Below are positions 52,901 to 61,426 of a stretch of DNA of 64,000 bases, piece after piece. Within the stretch, counting starts at the first letter, position 1, and each line of letters starts with the position of its first letter. The stretch is taken from positions 7,492,001-7,556,000 of the forward strand of contig NZ_CP036276.1 in NCBI RefSeq assembly GCF_007747995.1. Reading direction: 5' to 3'. A program made the translations under genes and the position numbers. The notes beneath the pieces were generated by a model, which made no database searches, had not been told where the DNA came from, and was given only the letters and a program-made list of their open reading frames with translations. The stretch comes from Symmachiella dynata. GTDB lineage: Bacteria; Planctomycetota; Planctomycetia; Planctomycetales; Planctomycetaceae.

Positions 52901-54334
52901 ATGCTCTCGATTTTGGGCAAACCACGAGCGGCGTGTGATGGACCGTCGCGACGACAATTATTGCAGGCCGGCGGCGCGGGCTTGCTCGGGTTGACGTTGC
53001 CGAAAATCCTGCAAGCCGAGACCGCTGAATCATCGCTGCCGCCGCGGGCGAAATCGGTCATCTTTCTGTTTCTGTTCGGCGGACCAAGCCAACTGGAAAC
53101 GTTCGATCTCAAACCCGATGCGCCGGCCGACATTCGCGGGCCGTTTCAGCCGATCGCTTCGCGGACGCCGGGACTGCTGATTTCCGAACACCTGCCTAAG
53201 ACCGCTGCCGTCACCGATAAGCTCTGCGTCCTCAAGACAATGACGCACCCGTACAACGATCACAGCGGGGCAGGACATTACATTCAAACCGGGCATCGTT
53301 GGCAGATCCCCATCGGCGGCGGTTTTACGACCACACCCAACGACTGGCCTTCGATGGGATCAGTCACTGAATACGTCTCGCAACGCACCGGCGCCGCCCG
53401 GGATTTGCCGAGTTATGTGGTACTGCCGAATTGGCTGGGCGGCCTGCAAGAAAAAGGACAGTATCGCCGGCCGGGAGAATACGGCGGCTGGCTGGGCCGT
53501 GGCTACGATCCGCTGACAACCAACATTCAAAAGAAAGACCTCAACGACAACCCCTACTGGCGGGATTGTAGCGACGAAGAATTGAAATACGACATCCAAG
53601 GACTCGTCAGCCCGGCGGCAATGACGATGGACCGTTTGAAATTGCGGCAATCACTGCTGTCACAATTCGACGGTTCGCAACGGGCGCTGGAAGCGTCGAA
53701 AACGCTCAACACCTATGATCGCTTTCAACAGCGCGCGCTCGATTTGGTGGCTTCGGAAAAAACGCGAACCGCTCTTGATATTCAACAAGAACCGGCGGCG
53801 CTGCGCGATCGTTACGGTCGGCATTTGTATGGGCAATCCTGTCTGATGGCGCGGCGGTTGGTCGAAGCAGGCGTGCGGTTTGTCACCGTGCATTACGACT
53901 GCGTCGACGGCTACAGCTGGGACTCGCATCGCAGCAGCCACCATTTGCAAAACCACTTAATCCCCACGTTCGACCAGGCCTTCGCCTCATTGCTGACCGA
54001 CTTGGACGATCGCGGCCTGTTGGACGAAACGTTGGTCGTGGCAATGGGAGAAATGGGCCGCACGCCGAAGCCGAACAAGACGTGGGGTCGCGGACACTGG
54101 AGCACCTTGTTCCCCGCCGTCCTCGCCGGCGCAGGCATCCGCCCAGGCATCGTCTACGGCGAAACCGACAAGGACGCCGGCCACCCCGTCGACAAAGCAA
54201 CCAGCCCCGAAGACCTAGCCAAGACGATCTACTACGCGCTGGGCATCGACCCAGAACTACGCATCAAAAACGCCGAAGGCCGCCCGACAGACATCGTCGA
54301 CGGTGGTCGCCCGGTGTTGGACTTGTTTGGGTGA
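52901..54334 (+). CDS. DUF1501 protein with twin-arginine signal, third copy
   Basis: 477 residues from ATG 52901, with AAAGGAT nine bases upstream. The open frame runs back to 51647, but that part is antisense to the DUF6807 gene and not protein-like. Tat leader GPSRRQLLQAGGAGLLGLTL. The core shows FLFLFGGPSQLETFDLKP, MTHPYNDHSGAGHYIQTGHR, RRLVEAGVRFVTVHYDCVDG and VVAMGEMGRTPKPNKTWGRG, close to the copy at 19265. No PSCyt1 partner adjoins it. A small membrane gene starts at or just after its stop. Confidence 0.92.
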   Translation: MLSILGKPRAACDGPSRRQLLQAGGAGLLGLTLPKILQAETAESSLPPRAKSVIFLFLFGGPSQLETFDLKPDAPADIRGPFQPIASRTPGLLISEHLPKTAAVTDKLCVLKTMTHPYNDHSGAGHYIQTGHRWQIPIGGGFTTTPNDWPSMGSVTEYVSQRTGAARDLPSYVVLPNWLGGLQEKGQYRRPGEYGGWLGRGYDPLTTNIQKKDLNDNPYWRDCSDEELKYDIQGLVSPAAMTMDRLKLRQSLLSQFDGSQRALEASKTLNTYDRFQQRALDLVASEKTRTALDIQQEPAALRDRYGRHLYGQSCLMARRLVEAGVRFVTVHYDCVDGYSWDSHRSSHHLQNHLIPTFDQAFASLLTDLDDRGLLDETLVVAMGEMGRTPKPNKTWGRGHWSTLFPAVLAGAGIRPGIVYGETDKDAGHPVDKATSPEDLAKTIYYALGIDPELRIKNAEGRPTDIVDGGRPVLDLFG

Positions 54335-54337
54335 ATC
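54313..54337 (+). repeat. short duplicated segment, copy 1 (end of DUF1501 gene)
   Basis: The last codons of the DUF1501 gene and the following bases (GGTGTTGGACTTGTTTGGGT plus GAATC) recur at 55615-55637 with two changes. See the finding on the 55.6 kb remnant. Confidence 0.45.
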
Positions 54338-54378
54338 GCGATCGCTTCGGCACGCTGAACAATCCGGAGATCAGGCTC

Positions 54379-54654
54379 GTGAAACGACAACATAGCCAAC
54401 GAATATTCCCGCTACTGCGAGGATTCAGCATCGCGGTCGTCTTGGTGTGCCTTTTGGGAGCCTTCATCGCCGGAATCATTGGCACCCTCTTGGCCCCCAT
54501 GTTCTTCTTCTCCAACGACATCTGGCATACAGTATTCTATGTGTTGTTGTATTTCGGATCGCTCATCGTCTTGCAGACGGGTTTCTTATACATGATTCAT
54601 CGCACCACGGGTCTCACCCGTCATGCAGATCACGATGCCCCGGAAGCACCGTGA
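54379..54654 (+). CDS. small two-helix membrane protein
   Basis: 91 residues from GTG 54379 (GGAG nine bases upstream), or 107 from a GTG at 54331 that overlaps the DUF1501 stop. Two helices: about 12-35 (FSIAVVLVCLLGAFIAGIIG) and 48-70 (TVFYVLLYFGSLIVLQTGFL). The tail is His/Asp-rich (LTRHADHDAPEAP). It may be co-translated with the DUF1501 gene. Family not recognised. Confidence 0.55.
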   Translation: MKRQHSQRIFPLLRGFSIAVVLVCLLGAFIAGIIGTLLAPMFFFSNDIWHTVFYVLLYFGSLIVLQTGFLYMIHRTTGLTRHADHDAPEAP

Positions 54655-54682
54655 TAGCGATCCAGCCGACTCGACAGCCGAT

Positions 54683-54747
54683 CCCCCCAAACCGACATCT
54701 TCGCCGTTGTAATGGGACGAAGACCTCACGCCAAGGCACCAAGCTCG
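54683..54747 (+). repeat. dispersed repeat, copy 1
   Basis: Begins CCCCCCAAACCGACATCTTC, then TCACGCCAAGGCACCAAGCT. Copies at 55657 and 63693 in the same orientation; all lie in non-coding DNA just after genes. Confidence 0.6.
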
Positions 54748-54941
54748 AAAAGACAATGCCTTGGCGCTATCGGCGTTGGTTTGTTTGTGGGACGACTATG
54801 GCGCCATCATCTTGTTTCTACGGCACCGGGCCGCGTTGCGACAATGGACCACGTCGTCCGTGGCATTTAATGTATTGGTGTATTGGTGTGCATGTTATAT
54901 AATTGCTTTGGCGTGGATTTCATGATGGCTTGAGGTGGTGA

Positions 54942-55511
54942 ATGGGAAGACGGCGAAGATTTGAACGTCCAGCAGTATTAGTGTTGTTTGCAATTGTCGT
55001 CGTGACTCTAGTATTTTACGATTCGCGGCGGCAAAAGGCGACGACCGCTCTAAGCACTAAGATAGATCGTTTTGACAACGAAACGTGGATTATTAACGTT
55101 GGACTGTTTTATGAATCGTGGGGGAGTAGTATTGAAGACAGACAATTCGAGGAAAGTGACTTGTCTGAGTTGCAGCCATTAATAAACGATGTCCCAAGTT
55201 TTCGCTTTCTGGGTCTTGCGTCATTGTCTATGAGCGACAGCGCGTGCGAGGTTATTGCGAAAATGACGGCTCTGGAGCAAATCGATCTTTCGAACACTCA
55301 AATAACAAGCGCTGGTATTCAAGCATTAACCGTTTTGCCAAATCTGCAATACTTGAATATCGCACAAACGTCTGTGAATGACCTGGCTGTTGAATCGCTG
55401 ATTTCGATGAGGTCACTTCGGACCATTGACTTGCAGGGTGCGCAATTGACAAAGGCAGGGATAATGCGACTAAATAAAAGTCGACCAGACATCAAAATTA
55501 TTGACCGTTGA
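54942..55511 (+). CDS. membrane-anchored leucine-rich repeat protein
   Basis: 189 residues. An N-terminal anchor helix (about 11-26, VLVLFAIVVVTLVFY) follows a basic start. Residues ~75-185 hold four or five LRR units of the internalin-like type (LEQIDLSNTQITSAGIQALT, LQYLNIAQTSVNDLAVESL, LRTIDLQGAQLTKAGIMRL). The ribosome-binding site GAGGTGG is close to the start. Its DNA is visibly AT-richer than its neighbours, which hints at recent acquisition. Likely a periplasmic protein-binding module; partner unknown. Confidence 0.8.
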   Translation: MGRRRRFERPAVLVLFAIVVVTLVFYDSRRQKATTALSTKIDRFDNETWIINVGLFYESWGSSIEDRQFEESDLSELQPLINDVPSFRFLGLASLSMSDSACEVIAKMTALEQIDLSNTQITSAGIQALTVLPNLQYLNIAQTSVNDLAVESLISMRSLRTIDLQGAQLTKAGIMRLNKSRPDIKIIDR

Positions 55512-55614
55512 CGTCCTGGCGAGCAGTGATGGAGTCGGGCGGCCCGCGAAGTGGGCGGCAACTAAGTCGCTGGCGAATTGTAGCACGTCGCTGCCTTGTA
55601 GGCGGCAGGTTTTC

Positions 55615-55637
55615 GGTGTTGGATTTGTTTGGGTGAA
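55615..55637 (+). repeat. short duplicated segment, copy 2 (DUF1501 3'-end remnant)
   Basis: In one frame the bases before and within read GGRFSVLDLFG and stop, against GGRPVLDLFG and stop at the end of the DUF1501 gene. It is followed directly by the dispersed repeat at 55657. No further homology upstream could be seen. Confidence 0.4.
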
Positions 55638-55656
55638 CCAACAGCGTCCGCAGCAT

Positions 55657-55721
55657 CCTCCCAAACCGACGGCTTCGCCGTCGTAACGGGGCGAAGATCT
55701 CACGCCAAGCCGCCAAGCTCG
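55657..55721 (+). repeat. dispersed repeat, copy 2
   Basis: Begins CCTCCCAAACCGACGGCTTC and continues to TCACGCCAAGCCGCCAAGCT. Same length and order as the copy at 54683, with about ten substitutions. Confidence 0.6.
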
Positions 55722-55736
55722 CAACGGTGCGTGAAT

Positions 55737-57527
55737 CTACGAACCACCGACTTTCAACACCACGATGGCCTCTTCGCGTCTCCACAGCCAACTGCGGAAG
55801 GGGTAGCGTTTTATGATTGCGGCGTCTTGATTGGGTTTGGAGTTTTCATGCGGCTCAAAGGCAACGATGTATTCGGGGTCCGCTAACCAATAGAACGGAG
55901 CCGGCGGTTCATTTGGATCGGGTACGGAAACATCAAAGGTCCGGACCTTGCTATCCCATTTCGCGCGGAGTTGTTCGTCGCGATGAAACAACAGCCAGCC
56001 CGTGACTTCAAAACCGCCATCGATCGTTTTGGGCGAGACCCCCTGCTCTTCAATGAGCGCGGTCACCGCTTGCCAGCGGGCTCGATTCCAGGCCAAGTAG
56101 TCATGCGTTCCCGCAACGGACAGCACTCCGTATGCGCCTAAAAATATCGCCGCCAGCGAATACCGCAGCACGCTTGGAGAACGCGCTGGATTTAAGGCCA
56201 ACTGAGCCGAGACGCTGAGAAGCAAGATCACCAACGGCATGAGCACCAGAACGTACCGGTCGAAAATCGCGATCACCGAGGTGGGTCCAGTGAGGATTCC
56301 TGCAGCGAGCAGCGAAAACAGGGCGATGCGGATGAGGTCGTCATTTCGCGGCAGGCGACGACGGAAGATTTCGAGAATGGTGATCGACAACAGCAGCACC
56401 ACAAGAATCGCCCCGACTCCGGCGGCAACGGTGAGCGCGTCCCAAAACCAGGTTGGTGTCAGAGTTTCGGTCACCAAGAGACGTTCGTCGGTATTGCGCA
56501 TGGTGAGCGGCCCCAGGCCGGCGTGATTCATAGTGTTGCCAAAAAACGGCATCTTCCGGCCGCGGTAAAAAAAGAGGGCCACGTAGGCGATCAGTGCGGA
56601 CGATGCGGCGATAGCGACCATAATCTGTGTGCGAAATGCCAAACATTGTCGCCACGCTCGCGATGCCAAGACCGACAAAAATGGCAACGAGAACAGTCCG
56701 ACGTACAGCGACATCAGGACCGTCATTATCACCGAGCGCAAAACGAACCGGCCCAGTCCATCATGCGCGAGCCGCGTTGCGATCAAGTCTTGTTTGGTGC
56801 CCTGGATCGCCGAACCGACACCGAAATACTGGATGCAAGTCGTGTATCCAACGAATACGGCGATGGAGATCACAGCCGGCAATGCGGCGCGTGCTGTCGA
56901 TTTGACTGAGAACTTGTTGGTCAGCAGGACCGTGAGTAGATAGGCGAGCGGCAATGCGATTCCGAGTTGACGCACCAGGGTTGCTGCGCAACTGAGCAAT
57001 GTGGCGATGAGCAGTGCCCTGCCGGAATCGAATTTCAAGGCTCTCACAAAAAACAAAGTCGACCAAATACTCAGCGCGAGGAACGGTACGTCCGTCATGA
57101 ACGTGAAGGCATGCAGAAAGTAAAGCGGATTGACCAACAGCGTGAGACTTCCGACAAACGCGATGCCCCGGTTGACGCCACTTTGCCGCAACAGCGCGAA
57201 TAATCCCAACACACCGGCCAGACCCGCGACGAGCGTCGAGATGCGGAGGGCTGTGAATGAAAAACCAAATGGCATGCAAAACAGTGCGCCATACAAAATT
57301 TGCGCAAACAATGTGGGCGCACCCCAGTCGTCGATGCGGAGCCGTTGCGTCTCTAACAGCGTTTGAACCGCGCGGCTATAAGACCAGTCGTCGTTTAAGG
57401 GAAAGTTCCCGATAGGCTGCACGAAGATGGCGAGCAGGCCCCAAATTACCGTCAATGCCAAGACCATCAAGCAGGAGGCCCGCGAATCACTAAAGCAATC
57501 CCGAACCTGTTTCAGAAGACGTGTCAT
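55737..57527 (-). CDS. glycosyltransferase family 39-like membrane protein
   Basis: 596 residues with about eleven to thirteen membrane helices. Following the first helix is NFPLNDDWSYSRAV, the acidic pair expected for GT39/ArnT-type enzymes that use polyprenyl-phosphate sugars. The loop LLVNPLYFLHAFTFMTDVPF resembles the second conserved acidic site. The C-terminal ~80 residues form a soluble periplasmic part. It probably transfers a sugar to a lipid, glycan or protein outside the inner membrane; acceptor unknown. Stands alone. Confidence 0.83.
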   Translation of the reverse strand: MTRLLKQVRDCFSDSRASCLMVLALTVIWGLLAIFVQPIGNFPLNDDWSYSRAVQTLLETQRLRIDDWGAPTLFAQILYGALFCMPFGFSFTALRISTLVAGLAGVLGLFALLRQSGVNRGIAFVGSLTLLVNPLYFLHAFTFMTDVPFLALSIWSTLFFVRALKFDSGRALLIATLLSCAATLVRQLGIALPLAYLLTVLLTNKFSVKSTARAALPAVISIAVFVGYTTCIQYFGVGSAIQGTKQDLIATRLAHDGLGRFVLRSVIMTVLMSLYVGLFSLPFLSVLASRAWRQCLAFRTQIMVAIAASSALIAYVALFFYRGRKMPFFGNTMNHAGLGPLTMRNTDERLLVTETLTPTWFWDALTVAAGVGAILVVLLLSITILEIFRRRLPRNDDLIRIALFSLLAAGILTGPTSVIAIFDRYVLVLMPLVILLLSVSAQLALNPARSPSVLRYSLAAIFLGAYGVLSVAGTHDYLAWNRARWQAVTALIEEQGVSPKTIDGGFEVTGWLLFHRDEQLRAKWDSKVRTFDVSVPDPNEPPAPFYWLADPEYIVAFEPHENSKPNQDAAIIKRYPFRSWLWRREEAIVVLKVGGS

Positions 57528-58018
57528 GCGAGACCAATAGTCAATGGTTGTTTTCTAAGAGCATTTCTAAGCAGCAGCCCAGTAATTTGTTCTACTTGAC
57601 GAATCAAACTGGGTGCCACTGGCTTCGCCAGTGCCATTTCAAATGAGTGTGATCTGTGCGAAACACTGGCAAAGCCAGTGGCACCCGCATTGTTTAGTTT
57701 TGATGATGCACGAGGGCGTTTCCCCAGCTGAACCGGCACGTGTACCACCCATGACAATCGAGACCAGCTTTGAAAAAATCGTGCTGGCGATCGTTTGGCA
57801 ACGAACATGCAAATGAGCATCGTGAAGTGCCAACCGGAAATGAATTCGCCCACGGTAATCAGTCAGGAGAAGCCGGAATCATGGTATCATAAAGGCACGC
57901 CTCGCATGAGGCCAGCGGGCGATTGGCAAGGATGTGAACCTTCCGCTGGAATTTCCGTTGTCATTGGTAGATAGTGCAACTTCCCGCTCACCTGCGCCCG
58001 ATTCCCCTTGGTGAACTC
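57528..58018. other. 491 bp divergent intergenic region with a REPIN-like element
   Basis: Between the GT39 start and the serpin start. It contains the paired palindromes at 57611-57686. A minus-strand frame of 109 codons crosses it but translates the repeat and is rejected. Confidence 0.5.
57611..57686. repeat. REPIN-like pair of inverted REP palindromes
   Basis: GGGTGCCACTGGC-TTC-GCCAGTG (57611-57634) and CACTGGCAAAGCCAGTGGCACCC (57664-57686) are the same palindromic unit in opposite orientation, 29 bases apart. The whole can fold as one long hairpin. A third unit lies at 28883. Such paired REPs are mobilised elsewhere by RAYT transposases; none is in the window. Confidence 0.65.
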
Positions 58019-59977
58019 ATGACTTTTCGAAACTTTGCCATCGCTTTTGGTTTTGTACTGCTGGCTGCGCTGGTGCTCGATCAAATGCCAGGAAAAAAAC
58101 AGCCCGAACATGCAGGACATGCCAAACAAGACAAAGACGGCAAGATCCATCCCTTCGCTTCAGTCGGTTTGGACGAAAACCCACGAGACAAAATTGTAGA
58201 AGCGGCACTCGACAGCAAAATTGATCTGCAGTTGAAAAAGGTTCCACTCCCGGAAGCAATGGGCCGACTGGAGTCAATGCTCGGTATCGAAGTTGTCATT
58301 AGTGATATGAGCTTGCAAGACGAAGGGATCTCGCCCGAGGTGCCGTTGTCCGTCGATACGAAAGAGACTCCCGCCCGAATTCTACTGAAAGTCATGCTGG
58401 AACCGGTTTCGCTCGATTGGTACGTCGAGGATGGTTTCCTAAAAATTACGACGCTTCATATGTGCGAAGCGATCGGAAAAATCCGCGTGTACGATGTCGC
58501 CGACCTTGTGGGTGGGACCTCCCCCGATAAGAACCAGGCATTTGACTTCGAACCACTGGTGGAGTTGCTGACATATACGATTTCACCAGATATGTGGGAA
58601 GAAGTCGGCGGGCCGGGCACAATTTCAGAATTTGAGTCCGCCGGGACGGCCTTATTGGTGATTCGCAATTCACCGTTTGTACACTACGAAATCGAAGGAC
58701 TTTTTAGCAAACTCCGACAAATGCGACATGAGGGAAATCCGTTTGTGTCGCGCATACGTCCTCGGGATTTGCTGGAAAACAAGCACATTCAAAACGCGGC
58801 CATAAGCGGCAAACTCCCGCGTTATCTGGACGACGATCCAAACCGCGATGCCGTCGTCACGGCGACGAATGAATTGGCGTTTGACATCTATCCACAACTG
58901 AATTCAGACGACAGCAGAAATCTCATCTTTTCGCCGTTGAGCGTCTCCACGGCTTTGTCGATGGCCTATGCCGGTGCCGACGGCGAAACTGCTGCGGAGT
59001 TGCGCCGCGTATTGCAGGTTTCCGGAAACGAACAAGCCTGGAACGATGGCTTGCGAGAACTACTCAGAGCGCTGCCAACCGAGCCGGGCCGCGAGATCGA
59101 GCTGCAATTGGCGAATCGATTGTTTATCCAACGTGACTATCCGCTGCAGCAACAGTTTCTAGACATTTCGCGCGAGACCTTCGGTGCGGAACCAATGAGC
59201 GTCGATTACCACAAACCGTCAGCCGCGCGGCGCACGATCAATGATTGGATTGCGAAGCAAACGCGAGAAATGATTCCTGCTGCCGTGCCGGCGGACTTGT
59301 TAACTCCTCAGACCCGCATCGTGGCGGCCAGTGCAATTTCTCTCATTGCCCCTTGGGAAATGCCGTTTGCATCCTTGAATACCAAACCGCAAAATTTTCA
59401 CACAGCCACCCGCGATGTCGAAGTCGCAATGATGTCGGATGACCTCTACACGAAATATGCCGACATCGACAACATTCAGATTTTGGAATTGGACTACGCC
59501 GATCGCGCCTTATCGATGTTGTTGATTTTGGAAAAGCAGCCCACTGACGGAAAATGGTTATCCGCGTTGCAGCAGTCATTGTCGAGTAAAACTCTCAAGA
59601 CGTGGGAAGCCGCCTTAAAGCAAGTGATGGTCCATGTGGAAATCCCCCGGTTTCGCTTCAAATCATTTCGCAATCTGAAAGCTCCCTTGGAGCATCTCGG
59701 GGTCCGGCAACTCTTTGAGAAAGCAGGGGCTAATCTTGCCCGTATGTCCTCGGAAAAACCACTTTGGATGGAATTCCTCTTGCATCAGGCGCAAATAGAC
59801 GTCGATGAAGAGGGCACCAAAGCTGCAGCCGCCACAGTCTGGGGTGCATTTGGAGGTGCTGCAGAGACGCGTCCCGAATTTCGCGCCGACCATCCGTTCC
59901 TCTTCTTGATTCGCGACAACCGTAGCGGTGCGATATTGTTCTTGGGCCGCGTGATGAATCCCCGCGGCGCGGGTTAA
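58019..59977 (+). CDS. serpin fused to an STN-like domain, membrane-anchored
   Basis: 652 residues from ATG 58019 (GGTGA close by). An N-terminal helix (about 3-20) anchors or exports it. Residues ~60-150 form an STN/secretin-N-like domain (VPLPEAMGRLESMLGIEVVI, WYVEDGFLKITT). Residues ~275-650 are a serpin: NLIFSPLSVSTALSMAYAGA, then the hinge DEEGTKAAAAT (P17-P8 about 597-606) and HPFLFLIRDNRSGAILFLGR. The small residues in the hinge mark an inhibitory serpin. The loop after it (VWGAFGGAAETRPEF) is about two residues longer than usual, with small residues at the likely P1, suggesting an elastase- or subtilisin-like target. Confidence 0.9.
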   Translation: MTFRNFAIAFGFVLLAALVLDQMPGKKQPEHAGHAKQDKDGKIHPFASVGLDENPRDKIVEAALDSKIDLQLKKVPLPEAMGRLESMLGIEVVISDMSLQDEGISPEVPLSVDTKETPARILLKVMLEPVSLDWYVEDGFLKITTLHMCEAIGKIRVYDVADLVGGTSPDKNQAFDFEPLVELLTYTISPDMWEEVGGPGTISEFESAGTALLVIRNSPFVHYEIEGLFSKLRQMRHEGNPFVSRIRPRDLLENKHIQNAAISGKLPRYLDDDPNRDAVVTATNELAFDIYPQLNSDDSRNLIFSPLSVSTALSMAYAGADGETAAELRRVLQVSGNEQAWNDGLRELLRALPTEPGREIELQLANRLFIQRDYPLQQQFLDISRETFGAEPMSVDYHKPSAARRTINDWIAKQTREMIPAAVPADLLTPQTRIVAASAISLIAPWEMPFASLNTKPQNFHTATRDVEVAMMSDDLYTKYADIDNIQILELDYADRALSMLLILEKQPTDGKWLSALQQSLSSKTLKTWEAALKQVMVHVEIPRFRFKSFRNLKAPLEHLGVRQLFEKAGANLARMSSEKPLWMEFLLHQAQIDVDEEGTKAAAATVWGAFGGAAETRPEFRADHPFLFLIRDNRSGAILFLGRVMNPRGAG

Positions 59978-60129
59978 ATCAAGTGGGCCGGCATCCTGGC
60001 GTCGGAAGATTCAACGAAAACTCCGCCCGACAAAAACCAACAGCTGCATTTCGCGATCGCCGATCAATTCGTAAAATCATAATGACGGCCGGCGCGAGTC
60101 TGCCCCATACTTCTCAGTGAGCAAACCCC

Positions 60130-61089
60130 ATGAAAACCACCACCCTCTGCGAACGCTGTGAAACTCCGCTCGAATCGGGCGATTTGCGGTGTTCGATTTG
60201 TGGGCAGGCGGCGCCGCTGCGTGAGGAGTTGCGGCGTGATGTGGCGGTGCAGATTCTCCGCTGTACCGGTTGCGGGGCGGCGGTGGCGTATGATCCGGCG
60301 CATCAAGCGCCCGCTTGCAGTTTCTGTGGCGCGGTGATGCAGGTGGAAACGCAGGACGATCCGCTGGAACAAAGCCAGGGATATCTCCCTTTTACTGTCG
60401 ATCAGGATCAAGCGCGAAAATCCTTGCGGCACTGGCTGGGGACGCTGGGGTGGTTTCGTCCCGACTCGCTGAAATCGGCGGCCAAAATTGAACAATTGAC
60501 TCCCATCTGGTGGGTCGGTTGGGTGTTCGATGCCGACGCACATGTCTGTTGGGCGGGTGACTCCAATGTCGATGCGGGCCGATCCGCCTGGGCGCCGCAC
60601 TCTGGAGAGACGGCGATGAATTTCGACGACATCCTCGTCTCCGCCTCGCGGGGCCTGACCAAAGAAGAAGTCGATGCCGTCGCCCCGGGCTGCGACCTCA
60701 GTTCCGTTACCGATCAGCCGCAAGGCGCCGAAGGGGCGACGATTGAACAATTCGATCTGCAGCGTTCCCAAGCGCGGCAGCAAATCGTCTATACCATCCG
60801 CCAACTGGCCGATTCCCGTGCTGCCAACGAGCACATTCCCGGCACCAACAGCCGCAATGTGAAAGCTTCGGTGATCTTGCGCAAACTGGTCACGCGGCGG
60901 TATTCCTTTCCCGCCTACGTCCTAGCATATCGCTACCAAGATCGCTTGTACCGCGTCGTAATCTGCGGACAGGATGCACGACGGCTAATCGGTTCCGCTC
61001 CCTACTCGATCCCCAAGATCATCCTCGCCGCCACCGCTGCGGCAGCGGCGCTGCTGGTCGTAGCGGGTATTGTGATGAGCGCCCAATAA
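60130..61089 (+). CDS. zinc-ribbon protein with C-terminal membrane anchor
   Basis: 319 residues. Two Cys4 ribbons at the N-terminus: Cys-x2-Cys...Cys-x2-Cys in LCERCETPLESGDLRCSICG and LRCTGCGAAVAYDPAHQAPA followed by CSFCG. A soluble middle domain (about 85-280; GYLPFTVDQDQARKSLRHWL, WWVGWVFDADAHVCWAGDSN) leads to one C-terminal helix (about 296-316). The layout resembles bacterial proteins that bring a client to the membrane, but the family is not named with confidence. No operon partner. Confidence 0.75.
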   Translation: MKTTTLCERCETPLESGDLRCSICGQAAPLREELRRDVAVQILRCTGCGAAVAYDPAHQAPACSFCGAVMQVETQDDPLEQSQGYLPFTVDQDQARKSLRHWLGTLGWFRPDSLKSAAKIEQLTPIWWVGWVFDADAHVCWAGDSNVDAGRSAWAPHSGETAMNFDDILVSASRGLTKEEVDAVAPGCDLSSVTDQPQGAEGATIEQFDLQRSQARQQIVYTIRQLADSRAANEHIPGTNSRNVKASVILRKLVTRRYSFPAYVLAYRYQDRLYRVVICGQDARRLIGSAPYSIPKIILAATAAAAALLVVAGIVMSAQ

Positions 61090-61426
61090 GCGGGACCGCA
61101 GGCCCTGCCCGTCCACGGTGTGTCATCGTGTTGACTTGAGTGTGTGTTCATTGTGATGGCGCATGGCGATCATTCCACCGCCGGGACCACTGCCCAAAAA
61201 GTGTCGCAACACACTTTTGAATAACGACTTATGTGCATTTACTCTATCGTGACGTGTGGTTTGGCATTGTATCTGCAATTGTAGGTTTCATCACGACAGA
61301 CGGAACTGTCGCGAGTCGGTTGAGCAGGTTGGGGGCAGTCGCCAACGCAACATTCACAACACACCTGCTCGACACCGATCACACCGTTTGCCACAAATCA
61401 TACAACGACAAATAAAGGAAGTCACA
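61090..61426. other. 337 bp intergenic region with a second sigma54-type promoter
   Basis: Holds the -24/-12 element at 61262-61277 and a ~140-base untranslated leader. A short open frame at 61233-61415 crosses the promoter and is not credible. Confidence 0.5.
61262..61277 (+). promoter_or_regulatory. sigma54-type -24/-12 promoter before the secreted protein at 61427
   Basis: TGGCATTGTATCTGCA fits TGGCA-N7-TGCA with the GG and GC doublets correctly spaced. Transcription would start near 61289. It is the same type of element as that before the His/Gly-rich peptides (TGGCACGATTCCTGCG), which suggests one regulon. Confidence 0.5.

Noticed and set aside
54447-54902. 151-codon plus-strand frame
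   Set aside because: Runs out of frame with the small membrane gene and through the dispersed repeat; no supporting signal.
57524-57853. 109-codon minus-strand frame
   Set aside because: Translates the REPIN-like repeat and a spacer; no start site and no protein-like features.
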